From Ochrobactrum sp. RH2CCR150 (GTDB lineage Bacteria > Pseudomonadota > Alphaproteobacteria > Rhizobiales > Rhizobiaceae), in assembly GCA_014138095.1 (NCBI GenBank), contig JACGXE010000007.1, positions 124,001 through 188,000 on the forward strand: a DNA stretch of 64,000 nucleotides, read 5' to 3'. The first letter of the stretch is position 1. Each line of letters begins with the position of its first letter. Both the position numbers and the translations under genes were made by a program. Below the pieces are notes generated by a model. That model was not told where the DNA came from. It did not search any database and worked only from the letters and a program-made list of their open reading frames with translations. Positions 8,600 to 18,490 of the stretch are shown here, piece by piece.

Positions 8600-9799
8600 A
8601 TGCAATATGAAAACAGAAGATCGGCGGGCATTCAGTCCTCACCGAGCATGGCTGTTTCGATGGCCGCCAAAAAACTGCGCGCGGAGGGCCGCGACATTAT
8701 CGACCTGTCTCTGGGGGAGCCTGATTTTGAGCCGCCGCGCCATGTTCTCGATGCAGCCTGCGCAGCAGTCAACGCTGGCGGTGTGCGGTACGGAGCGGCA
8801 GCCGGCACTGAAGCGCTTCGCGCCGCGATTATCGCCAAGTTCAGGCGCGACAATGATCTTGATTTTTCACCGGAAGAGCTGACCGTCGCTAATGGCGCAA
8901 AGCAAATTTTGTTCGACGCCTTCCTCGCGACGCTCGAGCAGGGTGACGAAGTGATCATCCCCACACCTTGCTGGGTTTCTTACGGCGATATCGTTTCCTT
9001 GCATGGCGGCACGCCGATATATGTTGAATGCGGGCCGCAACACGATTTCAAGCTGACAGTCCAACAACTGGAAGAGGCCGTGACGCCACGCACCCGTTGG
9101 CTGATGCTGAACTCACCATCCAATCCCACGGGCGCGATTTACAGCGCTCCGGAATATCGAGCACTCGCAACGGTTTTGGAACAACACCCGCGTGTTCTCA
9201 TCCTTTCCGATGAGATTTATGAGCACATCTTGCTGCGCGATCATCCTTTCGTTTCGTTCGGAAGCATATGCCCGCAATTGCGTGATCGGACCCTCATCGT
9301 CAATGGCGTCTCGAAAGCCTATGCAATGACGGGCTGGCGGGTTGGTTACGCGGCAGGCCCAAAGGCGCTCATCGCCGGGATCAACAAGATGCAATCGCAA
9401 AGCGTCACGTCTGTTTGCAGCATTGCACAGGCGGCCGCGAAAGCCGCGCTCGACGGAGACCAGAGTTTTGTGCAGGAAGCGGCAGAGACTTTCCGTCGTC
9501 GCGCCAATCTTGTTGCGACCTATCTTTCAGAAATACCCAACATTGATTTTCGCCAGCCAGACGGCGCGTTTTATGCCTTCATCGGTGTCAGCAAGCTGAT
9601 TGGCAAAACAACGCCAGCAGGCGTGACGTTGAAAAGCGACACTGATGTTGCAGGATATCTGCTGAATGATTTTGGTGTGTCCAGCGTGCCGGGTATCGCC
9701 TTTGGCGCGCCCGGCTTCATCCGCTTGTCGATTGCCGCCTCGGAAGCAGAACTGACTAAGGCTTGTGAACGCCTGAAAGAAATGGCCGCGTCACTTTAA
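8600..9799 (+). CDS. PLP-dependent aminotransferase, class I/II (aspartate aminotransferase-like)
   Basis: 399 residues, fold type I. The pyridoxal lysine lies in NGVSKAYAMTGWRVGYAAG and the substrate-carboxylate arginine in FIRLSIA near the C-terminus; NSPSNPTGA and the cofactor aspartate in ILSDEIYEH are also present. This is the subgroup annotated as aspartate/tyrosine/aromatic aminotransferase. It has its own position after the hyuB terminator, so expression may be separate from hyuAB. Its location suggests transamination of the amino acid released by that pathway, but this is inference. A hairpin at 9828 ends the transcript. Confidence 0.88.
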   Translation: MQYENRRSAGIQSSPSMAVSMAAKKLRAEGRDIIDLSLGEPDFEPPRHVLDAACAAVNAGGVRYGAAAGTEALRAAIIAKFRRDNDLDFSPEELTVANGAKQILFDAFLATLEQGDEVIIPTPCWVSYGDIVSLHGGTPIYVECGPQHDFKLTVQQLEEAVTPRTRWLMLNSPSNPTGAIYSAPEYRALATVLEQHPRVLILSDEIYEHILLRDHPFVSFGSICPQLRDRTLIVNGVSKAYAMTGWRVGYAAGPKALIAGINKMQSQSVTSVCSIAQAAAKAALDGDQSFVQEAAETFRRRANLVATYLSEIPNIDFRQPDGAFYAFIGVSKLIGKTTPAGVTLKSDTDVAGYLLNDFGVSSVPGIAFGAPGFIRLSIAASEAELTKACERLKEMAASL

Positions 9800-9827
9800 A
9801 CGCGACCTATGTTGCATCTCGTAAAGA

Positions 9828-9852
9828 AACCGCGGGTTAACAACCCGCGGTT
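9828..9852. terminator. Bidirectional terminator between convergent genes
   Basis: Perfect 11-bp stem AACCGCGGGTT / AACCCGCGGTT with a 3-nt loop, flanked by short T-rich stretches on both strands (TTCTTCTT on plus, TTTCTTT on minus). It lies between the convergent aminotransferase and dehydratase genes. Confidence 0.7.
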
Positions 9853-9867
9853 CTTCTTACTGGGCGC

Positions 9868-10824
<957 letters not shown>

Positions 10825-10860
10825 CTAGCGCGATCAGATAATACATGTCAACAACTTATA

Positions 10861-11616
10861 TTATAAATTAGAGCGAACTTGTCTGAGAATGCTGCGGTAC
10901 CGCATCTGGCTTCCCTTCAAATGCCGTCGCATCGCCGACCGCGCAGCTTCTTCATCACCATTTGAAATGGCATCAATGATCTGGGAATGCTCTTCATGGA
11001 TACGCGCAATATAGTCGGCCGAGTTTGTATCCGATTGGGAATGCAAAGCCGCACGCGGAATGACGCCGCTACCGATCATCGTCAGAAACTCTCGAAAACG
11101 GGGGTTGTTGGCCGCATCAGCAATCGCCAGATGCAATGCAAAATCAGCCTCGGCTGTCGGGAGACCTGCCTCGAGACAGCTCAACACCTGTCGATGACTG
11201 TTGATTATGGCCTCTTCCTGTTGGGGAGAACGGCGCAGCGCAGCAAGCCCTGCGGCTTCCACCTCCACCCCCGTGCGCAGCTCAAGCAGCTCTATAACCG
11301 AGGAAACCCGGTCATAATCGAGGTTATGGAACGGCATTGTTTCAGCCGACTGCGCCTCCAGCACAAAAACACCAGCCCCCTGACGCGCTTCCACGAGGCC
11401 ATCGGCACGAAGGGCTGCAACAGCCTCGCGAATAACCGTGCGGCTGACGCCATAAGATTCTGTCAGTTTCGCTTCGCTAGGTAGCTTCATTCCGGGCTTG
11501 AACGCGCCTGACTGAATAAGCTTTTTCAGTTCGCCGCTGACTTTGACAACGAGATTGCCTGCGGGGCGAATGGTTGCCTCATCGTTCTTTGTCACCATCG
11601 TCACCATCTCGCGCAC
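10861..11616 (-). CDS. FadR-type GntR transcriptional regulator
   Basis: 251 residues: an N-terminal GntR winged helix (about 20-85, with YGVSRTVIREAVAALRADGLV) and an FCD effector domain (about 105-235) with the metal/acid-binding pattern ADFALHLAIADAANN. It lies directly upstream of kdgD in the same direction, so control of hexarate breakdown is the simplest role. FCD members often bind carboxylated sugars or organic acids. Several Met codons near the start (1, 4, 7) leave the exact start open. An ATCATA-TTTG-TATGAT repeat lies 85 bp upstream. Confidence 0.85.
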   Translation of the reverse strand: MREMVTMVTKNDEATIRPAGNLVVKVSGELKKLIQSGAFKPGMKLPSEAKLTESYGVSRTVIREAVAALRADGLVEARQGAGVFVLEAQSAETMPFHNLDYDRVSSVIELLELRTGVEVEAAGLAALRRSPQQEEAIINSHRQVLSCLEAGLPTAEADFALHLAIADAANNPRFREFLTMIGSGVIPRAALHSQSDTNSADYIARIHEEHSQIIDAISNGDEEAARSAMRRHLKGSQMRYRSILRQVRSNL

Positions 11617-11700
11617 TGTTTCCTGTAACTCTTTGGTATCAGGCCAACGGGGCGCTCACAAGTCATGCAATGACAGTCATAGGAGGTCTTACCCGGATTT

Positions 11701-11716
11701 ATCATATTTGTATGAT
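11701..11716. promoter_or_regulatory. Inverted repeat ATCATA-TTTG-TATGAT, possible FadR-type operator
   Basis: Perfect 6-bp arms with a 4-bp spacer, upstream of the GntR gene at 11616. No matching copy was seen in front of kdgD, which weakens the assignment. Confidence 0.35.
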
Positions 11717-11731
11717 GAGTTCGACACATCT

Positions 11732-11774
11732 AACGAAAACACCGATCTGCGTGAAACAGATCGGCGTATTCGTT
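11732..11774 (-). terminator. Terminator downstream of aspD
   Basis: An 18-bp stem with two mismatches (11732-11749 with 11757-11774, core CCGATCTG/CAGATCGG) and a 7-nt loop, 42 bp past the aspD stop. Read on the minus strand, the 3' arm contains TGTTTTCGTT. Fits the end of the aspT-aspD transcript. Confidence 0.65.
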
Positions 11775-11815
11775 TCAAAGGGCAGTACTGGCTCTTAGGC
11801 CAGGACTAAACCTAA

Positions 11816-13414
<1,599 letters not shown>

Positions 13415-13421
13415 CTATTCC

Positions 13422-15113
13422 TTAGGAAAACGCGACTACCAGTGGCCCGAGCAAGGTCAGGAACACGTTGGCAAGTGCATAGGTGATTGCGAATGGAGTG
13501 GTTGGTATCGAGTTACCGGCCTTATCCAGTATTTCGCCAAAGGCCGGGTTTGCGCTGCGCGAGCCAGAGAGCGCGCCCGCAAAGACGGCTACGTTGTCAT
13601 ATTTGAGAACATAGCGGCCAAACAGCATCGTGATGATGAGTGGGAGAATAGTCACCACAACGCCAATCAAGAAAATCGACAGGCCGCTGCTGACGATCGT
13701 CTGAACGGCTTGCAGCCCCGACTGAAGACCGACGACTGCCACGAAACCGGCGAGGCCGAGATCGCGCAGAAGCGTGGAAGCCGCAGTTGGCATGTTGCCG
13801 ATAGCCATGTTGCGGCTGCGATACCAACCAAACAACAGACCGGATAAAAGGGCGCCGCCCCCGCTTCCCAGTGTCAGCGGAATGGAGCCAAGACGAATAA
13901 CGGCAAGACCGATCAACAGACCGACGGCAATCCCCAAACCATGGAAGACAAAATCCGTCTTGTCGCTGACGACGATGACTGGCCCAATGGAGCTTGCAAC
14001 GCGCTGCAAATCCTGATCCGTTCCGTAAAGCGAAACGACGTCACCGGCAGCAATGACGGTATCGGGCTTGAGTGGAAGCGGCTTATCGGCTCGCTTGACG
14101 CCAATCACGTAAATGCCGTGACGAAGTTCCGAGCTGATATGCTGCTTGATATCTGCGACCGACTTTCCGACGAATTCCGGCGCAGTAATCGTCACATCGC
14201 GGATGGCCACGATAACATCCATGCCATCCGATGATTGCAGTTCGGAGCCAACTTCATTGCCCAATGTGACAACGCCCGTGCGGCGTCCGACAATCAGCAC
14301 AATGTCATTGGTTTCCAGCTTCAAATCCGGTGAAACGCCGATGATCTTGTTTGCGCGTTTGACACGCTCGACCGTGATGGAATTGTCGATAGAGGTCTTG
14401 GCCTCGATTTCGGCGACAGTTTTTCCGGCGGCCTTGTCCACCTGATATATACGCCCGACGAGGTCAGGCGCAGCTTCCTGTTCGTTAGGACCGAGCAACC
14501 GGATACCAGCCAAGAGCTCCGCTTCCGCCTTAATGGCATCGTCGCGTATGGTGCGTCCCATGAATTTCGGCAGCAAATTGACGCAAACGAGGATCGCGCC
14601 AAAAGACCCGAAAATATAGGTAACCGCGTAACCAACCGCGACATTGGCCTGTAATCGCTGAACTTCGTCAGCGGCAAGGCCAAGTTTCGAAATCGCCGAG
14701 CTGGCAGTGCCTATGATGGCTGACTGTGTCAGGCCTCCGGCGGCAATGCCAGCTGCAAGACCCTTGTCGAGGCCGAACATACGCGCCAGGACAACGACCG
14801 TCACCAACCCGCTGATGGCCAGCACTGCGGCCATTGCAATTTCGCGAAGAGATTGACGTCCAAGCGACCGAAAGAATTGCGGACCGCTTTCAAAACCGAC
14901 GGCATAAATGAAAAGGGCGAAGAGCACTGCCTTCACCCCATTATCAATGTGAACGCCCACCTGGCTGATCACAACCGCCACAAGCAGCGAGCCAGCAACG
15001 CCGCCCAGCTGAAATTTCCCAAAATGTATTTTTCCCAGCGCGTAGCCGCCAGCCAGAGATAGAAACAACGCGATCTCCGGCGCCTGCTCAAATACGGACT
15101 GAAGCCACTGCAT
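13422..15113 (-). CDS. aspT: Aspartate:alanine exchanger AspT
   Basis: 563 residues. Two hydrophobic halves flank a central soluble region (about 200-380) with two RCK_C/TrkA_C-type modules, the layout of the AAEx family of antiporters. The N-half contains GGYALGKIHFG and AGIAAGGLTQSAIIGTASSA; the C-half contains the matching ALSGSRSANPAFGEI segment. It is an inner-membrane electrogenic antiporter taking up aspartate and releasing alanine. The start is ATG 15113 behind GGAGGG; the TTG 12 bp upstream overlaps that site. First gene of the aspT-aspD pair. The 287-bp region upstream holds no gene I can recognise. Confidence 0.9.
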   Translation of the reverse strand: MQWLQSVFEQAPEIALFLSLAGGYALGKIHFGKFQLGGVAGSLLVAVVISQVGVHIDNGVKAVLFALFIYAVGFESGPQFFRSLGRQSLREIAMAAVLAISGLVTVVVLARMFGLDKGLAAGIAAGGLTQSAIIGTASSAISKLGLAADEVQRLQANVAVGYAVTYIFGSFGAILVCVNLLPKFMGRTIRDDAIKAEAELLAGIRLLGPNEQEAAPDLVGRIYQVDKAAGKTVAEIEAKTSIDNSITVERVKRANKIIGVSPDLKLETNDIVLIVGRRTGVVTLGNEVGSELQSSDGMDVIVAIRDVTITAPEFVGKSVADIKQHISSELRHGIYVIGVKRADKPLPLKPDTVIAAGDVVSLYGTDQDLQRVASSIGPVIVVSDKTDFVFHGLGIAVGLLIGLAVIRLGSIPLTLGSGGGALLSGLLFGWYRSRNMAIGNMPTAASTLLRDLGLAGFVAVVGLQSGLQAVQTIVSSGLSIFLIGVVVTILPLIITMLFGRYVLKYDNVAVFAGALSGSRSANPAFGEILDKAGNSIPTTPFAITYALANVFLTLLGPLVVAFS

Positions 15114-15400
15114 ACTGCCCTCCAAGCCACAATCGGACAGATAAGGAGAGTAGGGCGCAGTTGCTTTAAGGCAAGAAAAGTCACCAAGAAAAATTAGAGT
15201 GCTATAAAATAAGCATTCGCCGTGGCTGATCCTGATACTTTCGCGAGACTAAGGGCAAAACGTTTCGCAAGCTCATCATCAGAATAACGCGCCCTGCCCC
15301 GAAATGAAGCAGTTGCACTATTTGTTGCATTACAACCCGTAAGGTCGATCAAGCCAACGGTCGCCAAGGCTACTCACATGCTTATACATAGCCACGATAG

Positions 15401-15844
15401 CTACTCGTTTATCTCCGGCACGACCAATTTGGTCAGCTTGTGCAGGGAATCCTGCCAGCCCAGATAGCAGGCCTCTGCAGGAATAATATCCGGCACACCT
15501 TCCTGTGTGATTGTTACTTCAGTCCCGACAGACACCGCTTTCAGAACAACCGTGACCTTCATCTCGCCCGGCAGGTTCGGATCGTCGAATTTGTCCGTGT
15601 AGACAAGACGTTCACCGGGCTCCAGTTCTAGATATGTCCCACCAAAGGCGTGACCATGGCCTGTCGTGAAATTGCGAAACGACATTTTGTGGCTGCCGCC
15701 AACTTTCCCATCCAGTTCATGAACAGTGCAAAGATATCCATAGGGTGGCAACCAGCTCGCTATTGCGTCTGGCTCGACAAACGCCCGAAAAATCTTTTCA
15801 GGCTTTGCAGCAATGACACGATGCAGACGAATTGTACTCGGCAT
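15401..15844 (-). CDS. SRPBCC (AHSA1-type) domain protein
   Basis: 147 residues with the START-like fold signature of the AHSA1 subfamily: RLHRVIAAKPEKIFRAF, WLPPYGY, GGTYLELEPGERLVYTDKFDD and the C-terminal helix GWQDSLHKLTKLV. Such small proteins bind hydrophobic ligands; no catalytic residue set is recognisable. It lies 20 bp behind the Rieske gene and in the same direction as hppD, so it is probably co-transcribed. A role in handling an aromatic intermediate is only a guess. Confidence 0.8.
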   Translation of the reverse strand: MPSTIRLHRVIAAKPEKIFRAFVEPDAIASWLPPYGYLCTVHELDGKVGGSHKMSFRNFTTGHGHAFGGTYLELEPGERLVYTDKFDDPNLPGEMKVTVVLKAVSVGTEVTITQEGVPDIIPAEACYLGWQDSLHKLTKLVVPEINE

Positions 15845-15864
15845 GTTTTCCTCCCGTTGCTTGT

Positions 15865-16239
15865 TTACTGCCGCTCGTAGATGACGACATTCCCATGCTG
15901 ATCATCCGCTACAGGAACCACATCAAGTCCATCCAGTCCGGCAGACAGGCATTCGCCGCTCTCAGCATTGAACGTCGCATCATGCGCCGTGCAGAGGAGA
16001 CGCGCACCATCAGCTGAAAGTATCGCGTCTGATCGGTAGTTCAAGGGGAGATACTGGTGCGGGCAAGCGTTGACAAACCCGCGCACGACACCGTTGTGCC
16101 GGATGAGAAGAAGCGGGAACTCCTTCCCGTCACCACGCAAGACCATACATTTTGTATGCCCGTCGGCTATGTCCGCCGACGCGCATAGAACGGTGCCGTT
16201 CTGAGGTGCTCCGGAATACGAGCGCCACGCATCACTCAT
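15865..16239 (-). CDS. Small Rieske [2Fe-2S] protein
   Basis: 124 residues holding one Rieske domain. The ligand pairs are C-P-H (in VNACPHQYLPLNY) and C-T-A-H (in LLCTAHDATFNAESG). There is no catalytic oxygenase domain and no transmembrane anchor, so it resembles the soluble Rieske ferredoxins used as electron carriers for oxygenases. Its ATG overlaps the hppD stop by 4 bp (ATGA), indicating tight translational coupling. Known HPPDs need no Rieske partner, so the pairing is unexplained. Confidence 0.87.
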   Translation of the reverse strand: MSDAWRSYSGAPQNGTVLCASADIADGHTKCMVLRGDGKEFPLLLIRHNGVVRGFVNACPHQYLPLNYRSDAILSADGARLLCTAHDATFNAESGECLSAGLDGLDVVPVADDQHGNVVIYERQ

Positions 16240-17381
16240 GCACGATTGCCAGCCAGTTGGCCGCTCTTAGCTGCCGGCTGCACATTGCCCAGGACCCCGC
16301 GCTGGATCTGATCTTCCTCAATAGACTCGAACAGGGCCTTGAAATTGCCCTCGCCAAAGCCGTCATCGCCCTTTCTTTGAATGAACTCAAAGAAGATCGG
16401 CCCGATAACGGTTTTTGAGAAAATCTGCAGAAGAATGCGTGTCTCGCCGCCGCCAAGAACGCCTTCGCCATCAATAAGAATGCCACGCTTTTTCAGCTTG
16501 TCGAGCGGCTCATTGTGGTCTTTGACACGCGCCTTGGACTTTTCATAATAAATGTCCGGAGGACCGGGCATGAATTCCAGCCCCTGCTCCGCAATTGCAT
16601 CCGTGCCGTCATAAATATCGTTGCTGGCGATGGCTATATGCTGGATGCCTTCGCCCTTATACTCGCGAAGATATTCCTCGATCTGGCTATGATCATCCGC
16701 ACTTTCATTGATCGGAATGCGGATTTTTCCATCAGGAGACGTCAATGCGCGGCTGGTCAGCCCGGTCATTTTCCCGGCGATGTCGAAATAGCGGATCTCA
16801 CGGAAATTAAATGTGTCGTGGTAGAATTTGTACCAGGTGTTCATATTACCACGCACCACATTATGCGTGAGGTGGTCGAGATAGTAAAAGCCAAAGCCTT
16901 TCGGCTTCGGATCGACCTCGCCAAGCCATTCAAACTCCGCTGAATAGCACGAACCGTCATCGCCATAAGTGTCCACGAAGTAAAGCAGCGAGCCGCCGAT
17001 GCCGATGACAGCGGGAACATCGAGCGACTTGCCGTCGCCGCGATATTCTTCGGCGCCAAGCTCCACTGCGCGGCGCAGCGCATGGCCTGCATCCACCACA
17101 CGCCATGCCATTGCAGGCGCGCAAGGACCATGGTCTGCAACAAATGCAGCGGCATGGCTGTTTGGCTCACGGTTCAAGAGATAATTGATGTCGCCCTGAC
17201 GGTAGAGAACAATGTCCTTCTTGCGGTGCTTGGCGACAGGATGAAAACCCATCTGCCGGAAGAGGATGTCAAGTTTTTCAGGCTCGGGATGCGCAAATTC
17301 AACAAACTCGAAACCATCCGTCCCGGCGGGGTTTGCGTCGTTGATTTCCGCTTTCGGCGCGTCGTGCGGATATGGTCCCAT
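16236..17381 (-). CDS. hppD: 4-hydroxyphenylpyruvate dioxygenase
   Basis: 381 residues, two tandem VOC domains. It converts 4-hydroxyphenylpyruvate to homogentisate in tyrosine breakdown using non-haem iron. The iron ligands are visible as H170 (DHLTHNV), H248 (IQHIAIAS) and E332 (FFEFIQRKG), with spacing like the Pseudomonas enzyme. The start has AAGGAGG upstream. It is the first gene of a three-gene unit with the Rieske and SRPBCC genes. A divergent Lrp-type regulator begins 118 bp away and probably senses an aromatic amino acid. Homogentisate dioxygenase is not in this window. Confidence 0.93.
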   Translation of the reverse strand: MGPYPHDAPKAEINDANPAGTDGFEFVEFAHPEPEKLDILFRQMGFHPVAKHRKKDIVLYRQGDINYLLNREPNSHAAAFVADHGPCAPAMAWRVVDAGHALRRAVELGAEEYRGDGKSLDVPAVIGIGGSLLYFVDTYGDDGSCYSAEFEWLGEVDPKPKGFGFYYLDHLTHNVVRGNMNTWYKFYHDTFNFREIRYFDIAGKMTGLTSRALTSPDGKIRIPINESADDHSQIEEYLREYKGEGIQHIAIASNDIYDGTDAIAEQGLEFMPGPPDIYYEKSKARVKDHNEPLDKLKKRGILIDGEGVLGGGETRILLQIFSKTVIGPIFFEFIQRKGDDGFGEGNFKALFESIEEDQIQRGVLGNVQPAAKSGQLAGNRA

Positions 17382-17499
17382 TTTGAATCCTCCTTATAGT
17401 GATTAGGATAGATTCTACGAGACGAATTACGCCAAGGGCTTGCAATATGGTGCAGTGTTGTGGAAGATTTGCACGAATTGTGAGCCATAGGGATATTCA

Positions 17500-17970
17500 A
17501 TGCACGAAATTACCCTCGATTCCTTTGATCGTGCAATTCTGCAAACATTGCAGCGGGACGCGTCATTGACCAATGCCGAGCTATCCGAACTCGTCAATCT
17601 GTCACAATCCCAATGCTCGCGTCGCCGCACAAGGCTGGAGCAGGAAGGCATTATTCAAGGCTATTCTGCCCGTCTCAACGCAACCAAACTGGGTTATGGC
17701 CTGCGGGCTATCACACGCATCAATCTGTCGACACACAATGAACGTACCGATGAATCTTTTGTCAGCTTTCTCGCAAGACATGAAGAAGTGCGCGAAGCCT
17801 ATTCGGTTTCTGGCGATGCGGATTATGTTCTGATCATCGTTGCCAAAGATCTGGCCGCCTTTGCTGATTTCATTCACCTCGTGCTGCTACCACATCCGCA
17901 GGTTGCCCGGGTACAGTCCGAAATCGCCTTGCGCACAATGAAATCAGAGAGCGGTCTGCCCATCGGCTAG
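17500..17970 (+). CDS. Lrp/AsnC family transcriptional regulator
   Basis: 156 residues: N-terminal helix-turn-helix (about 1-55, with LTNAELSELVNLSQSQCSRR) and a C-terminal RAM effector domain (ending SEIALRTMKSESGLP). Lrp-type proteins usually bind an amino acid and regulate its metabolism. It is transcribed away from hppD across a 118-bp gap that must hold both promoters, so tyrosine- or phenylalanine-responsive control of hppD is the natural hypothesis. Intact, with a normal length. Confidence 0.9.
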   Translation: MHEITLDSFDRAILQTLQRDASLTNAELSELVNLSQSQCSRRRTRLEQEGIIQGYSARLNATKLGYGLRAITRINLSTHNERTDESFVSFLARHEEVREAYSVSGDADYVLIIVAKDLAAFADFIHLVLLPHPQVARVQSEIALRTMKSESGLPIG

Positions 17971-18004
17971 ACAAACCACACAGGCGGGCGTCGGAAATTG
18001 GCTG

Positions 18005-18421
18005 CTAGGCTTCACTTTCTATTCGCGTCAGCAAATCAAGCAGCAGAGGACGTAACCGGCGGATTTCTTCGCGATGGGTCAAGCTAAGTTCGGCCAGTAT
18101 GCGGTCGGCTTCGTCGGTCAGGCCGAGTAGAGTTTGCCTTTTATCGTCCGTTCCCGGCAACCGCCTGAGAAGACCCAAAGCTTCAAGACGCGCAATCAAT
18201 CCGCTGGCGCTGTGCGGCTTCAAAACCAGACGCTCCGCGACATAACCGACAGTGGCCTTGCCATCTGTTGATGCTCGAATGGCCAAAAGAGCCTGATGCT
18301 GCTGCGGTGTCAGATGATACTCGGCAGCCTTGGTTTCGCTGAAAGCCATAAAATTTCGCAATGAATAGCGAAAATCCGCCAGCACCGCATAATCGCTATC
18401 AGTCATTTTTCTCGAAGCCAT
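18005..18421 (-). CDS. MarR family transcriptional regulator
   Basis: 138 residues with a MarR winged helix: LTPQQHQALLAIRAS, the recognition region AERLVLKPHSASGLIARLEALGLL and the wing DDKRQTLLGLTDEA. It diverges from the CLC gene, with a 19-bp palindrome in the 69-bp gap between them. Autoregulation plus control of the CLC is therefore likely. No cysteine suited to redox sensing is visible; the inducing ligand is unknown. Confidence 0.9.
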   Translation of the reverse strand: MASRKMTDSDYAVLADFRYSLRNFMAFSETKAAEYHLTPQQHQALLAIRASTDGKATVGYVAERLVLKPHSASGLIARLEALGLLRRLPGTDDKRQTLLGLTDEADRILAELSLTHREEIRRLRPLLLDLLTRIESEA

Positions 18422-18437
18422 TTTTACCTTCTTGAAT

Positions 18438-18456
18438 TATATCGTAATACGATATA
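18438..18456. promoter_or_regulatory. 19-bp palindrome TATATCGTAATACGATATA, probable MarR operator
   Basis: Perfect symmetry (9+1+9) in the 69-bp gap between the divergent MarR and CLC genes. Length, symmetry and AT-rich flanks are typical of MarR sites. It would overlap both promoters. Confidence 0.7.
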
Positions 18457-18490
18457 TCTCGCTTCCGATCTCATCAAGCCCGGAGCGATT

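Noticed and set aside
15114..15400. Possible small RNA or tRNA in the gap upstream of aspT
   Set aside because: No cloverleaf, strong hairpin-terminator or conserved motif could be found; only promoter-like AT-rich sequence.
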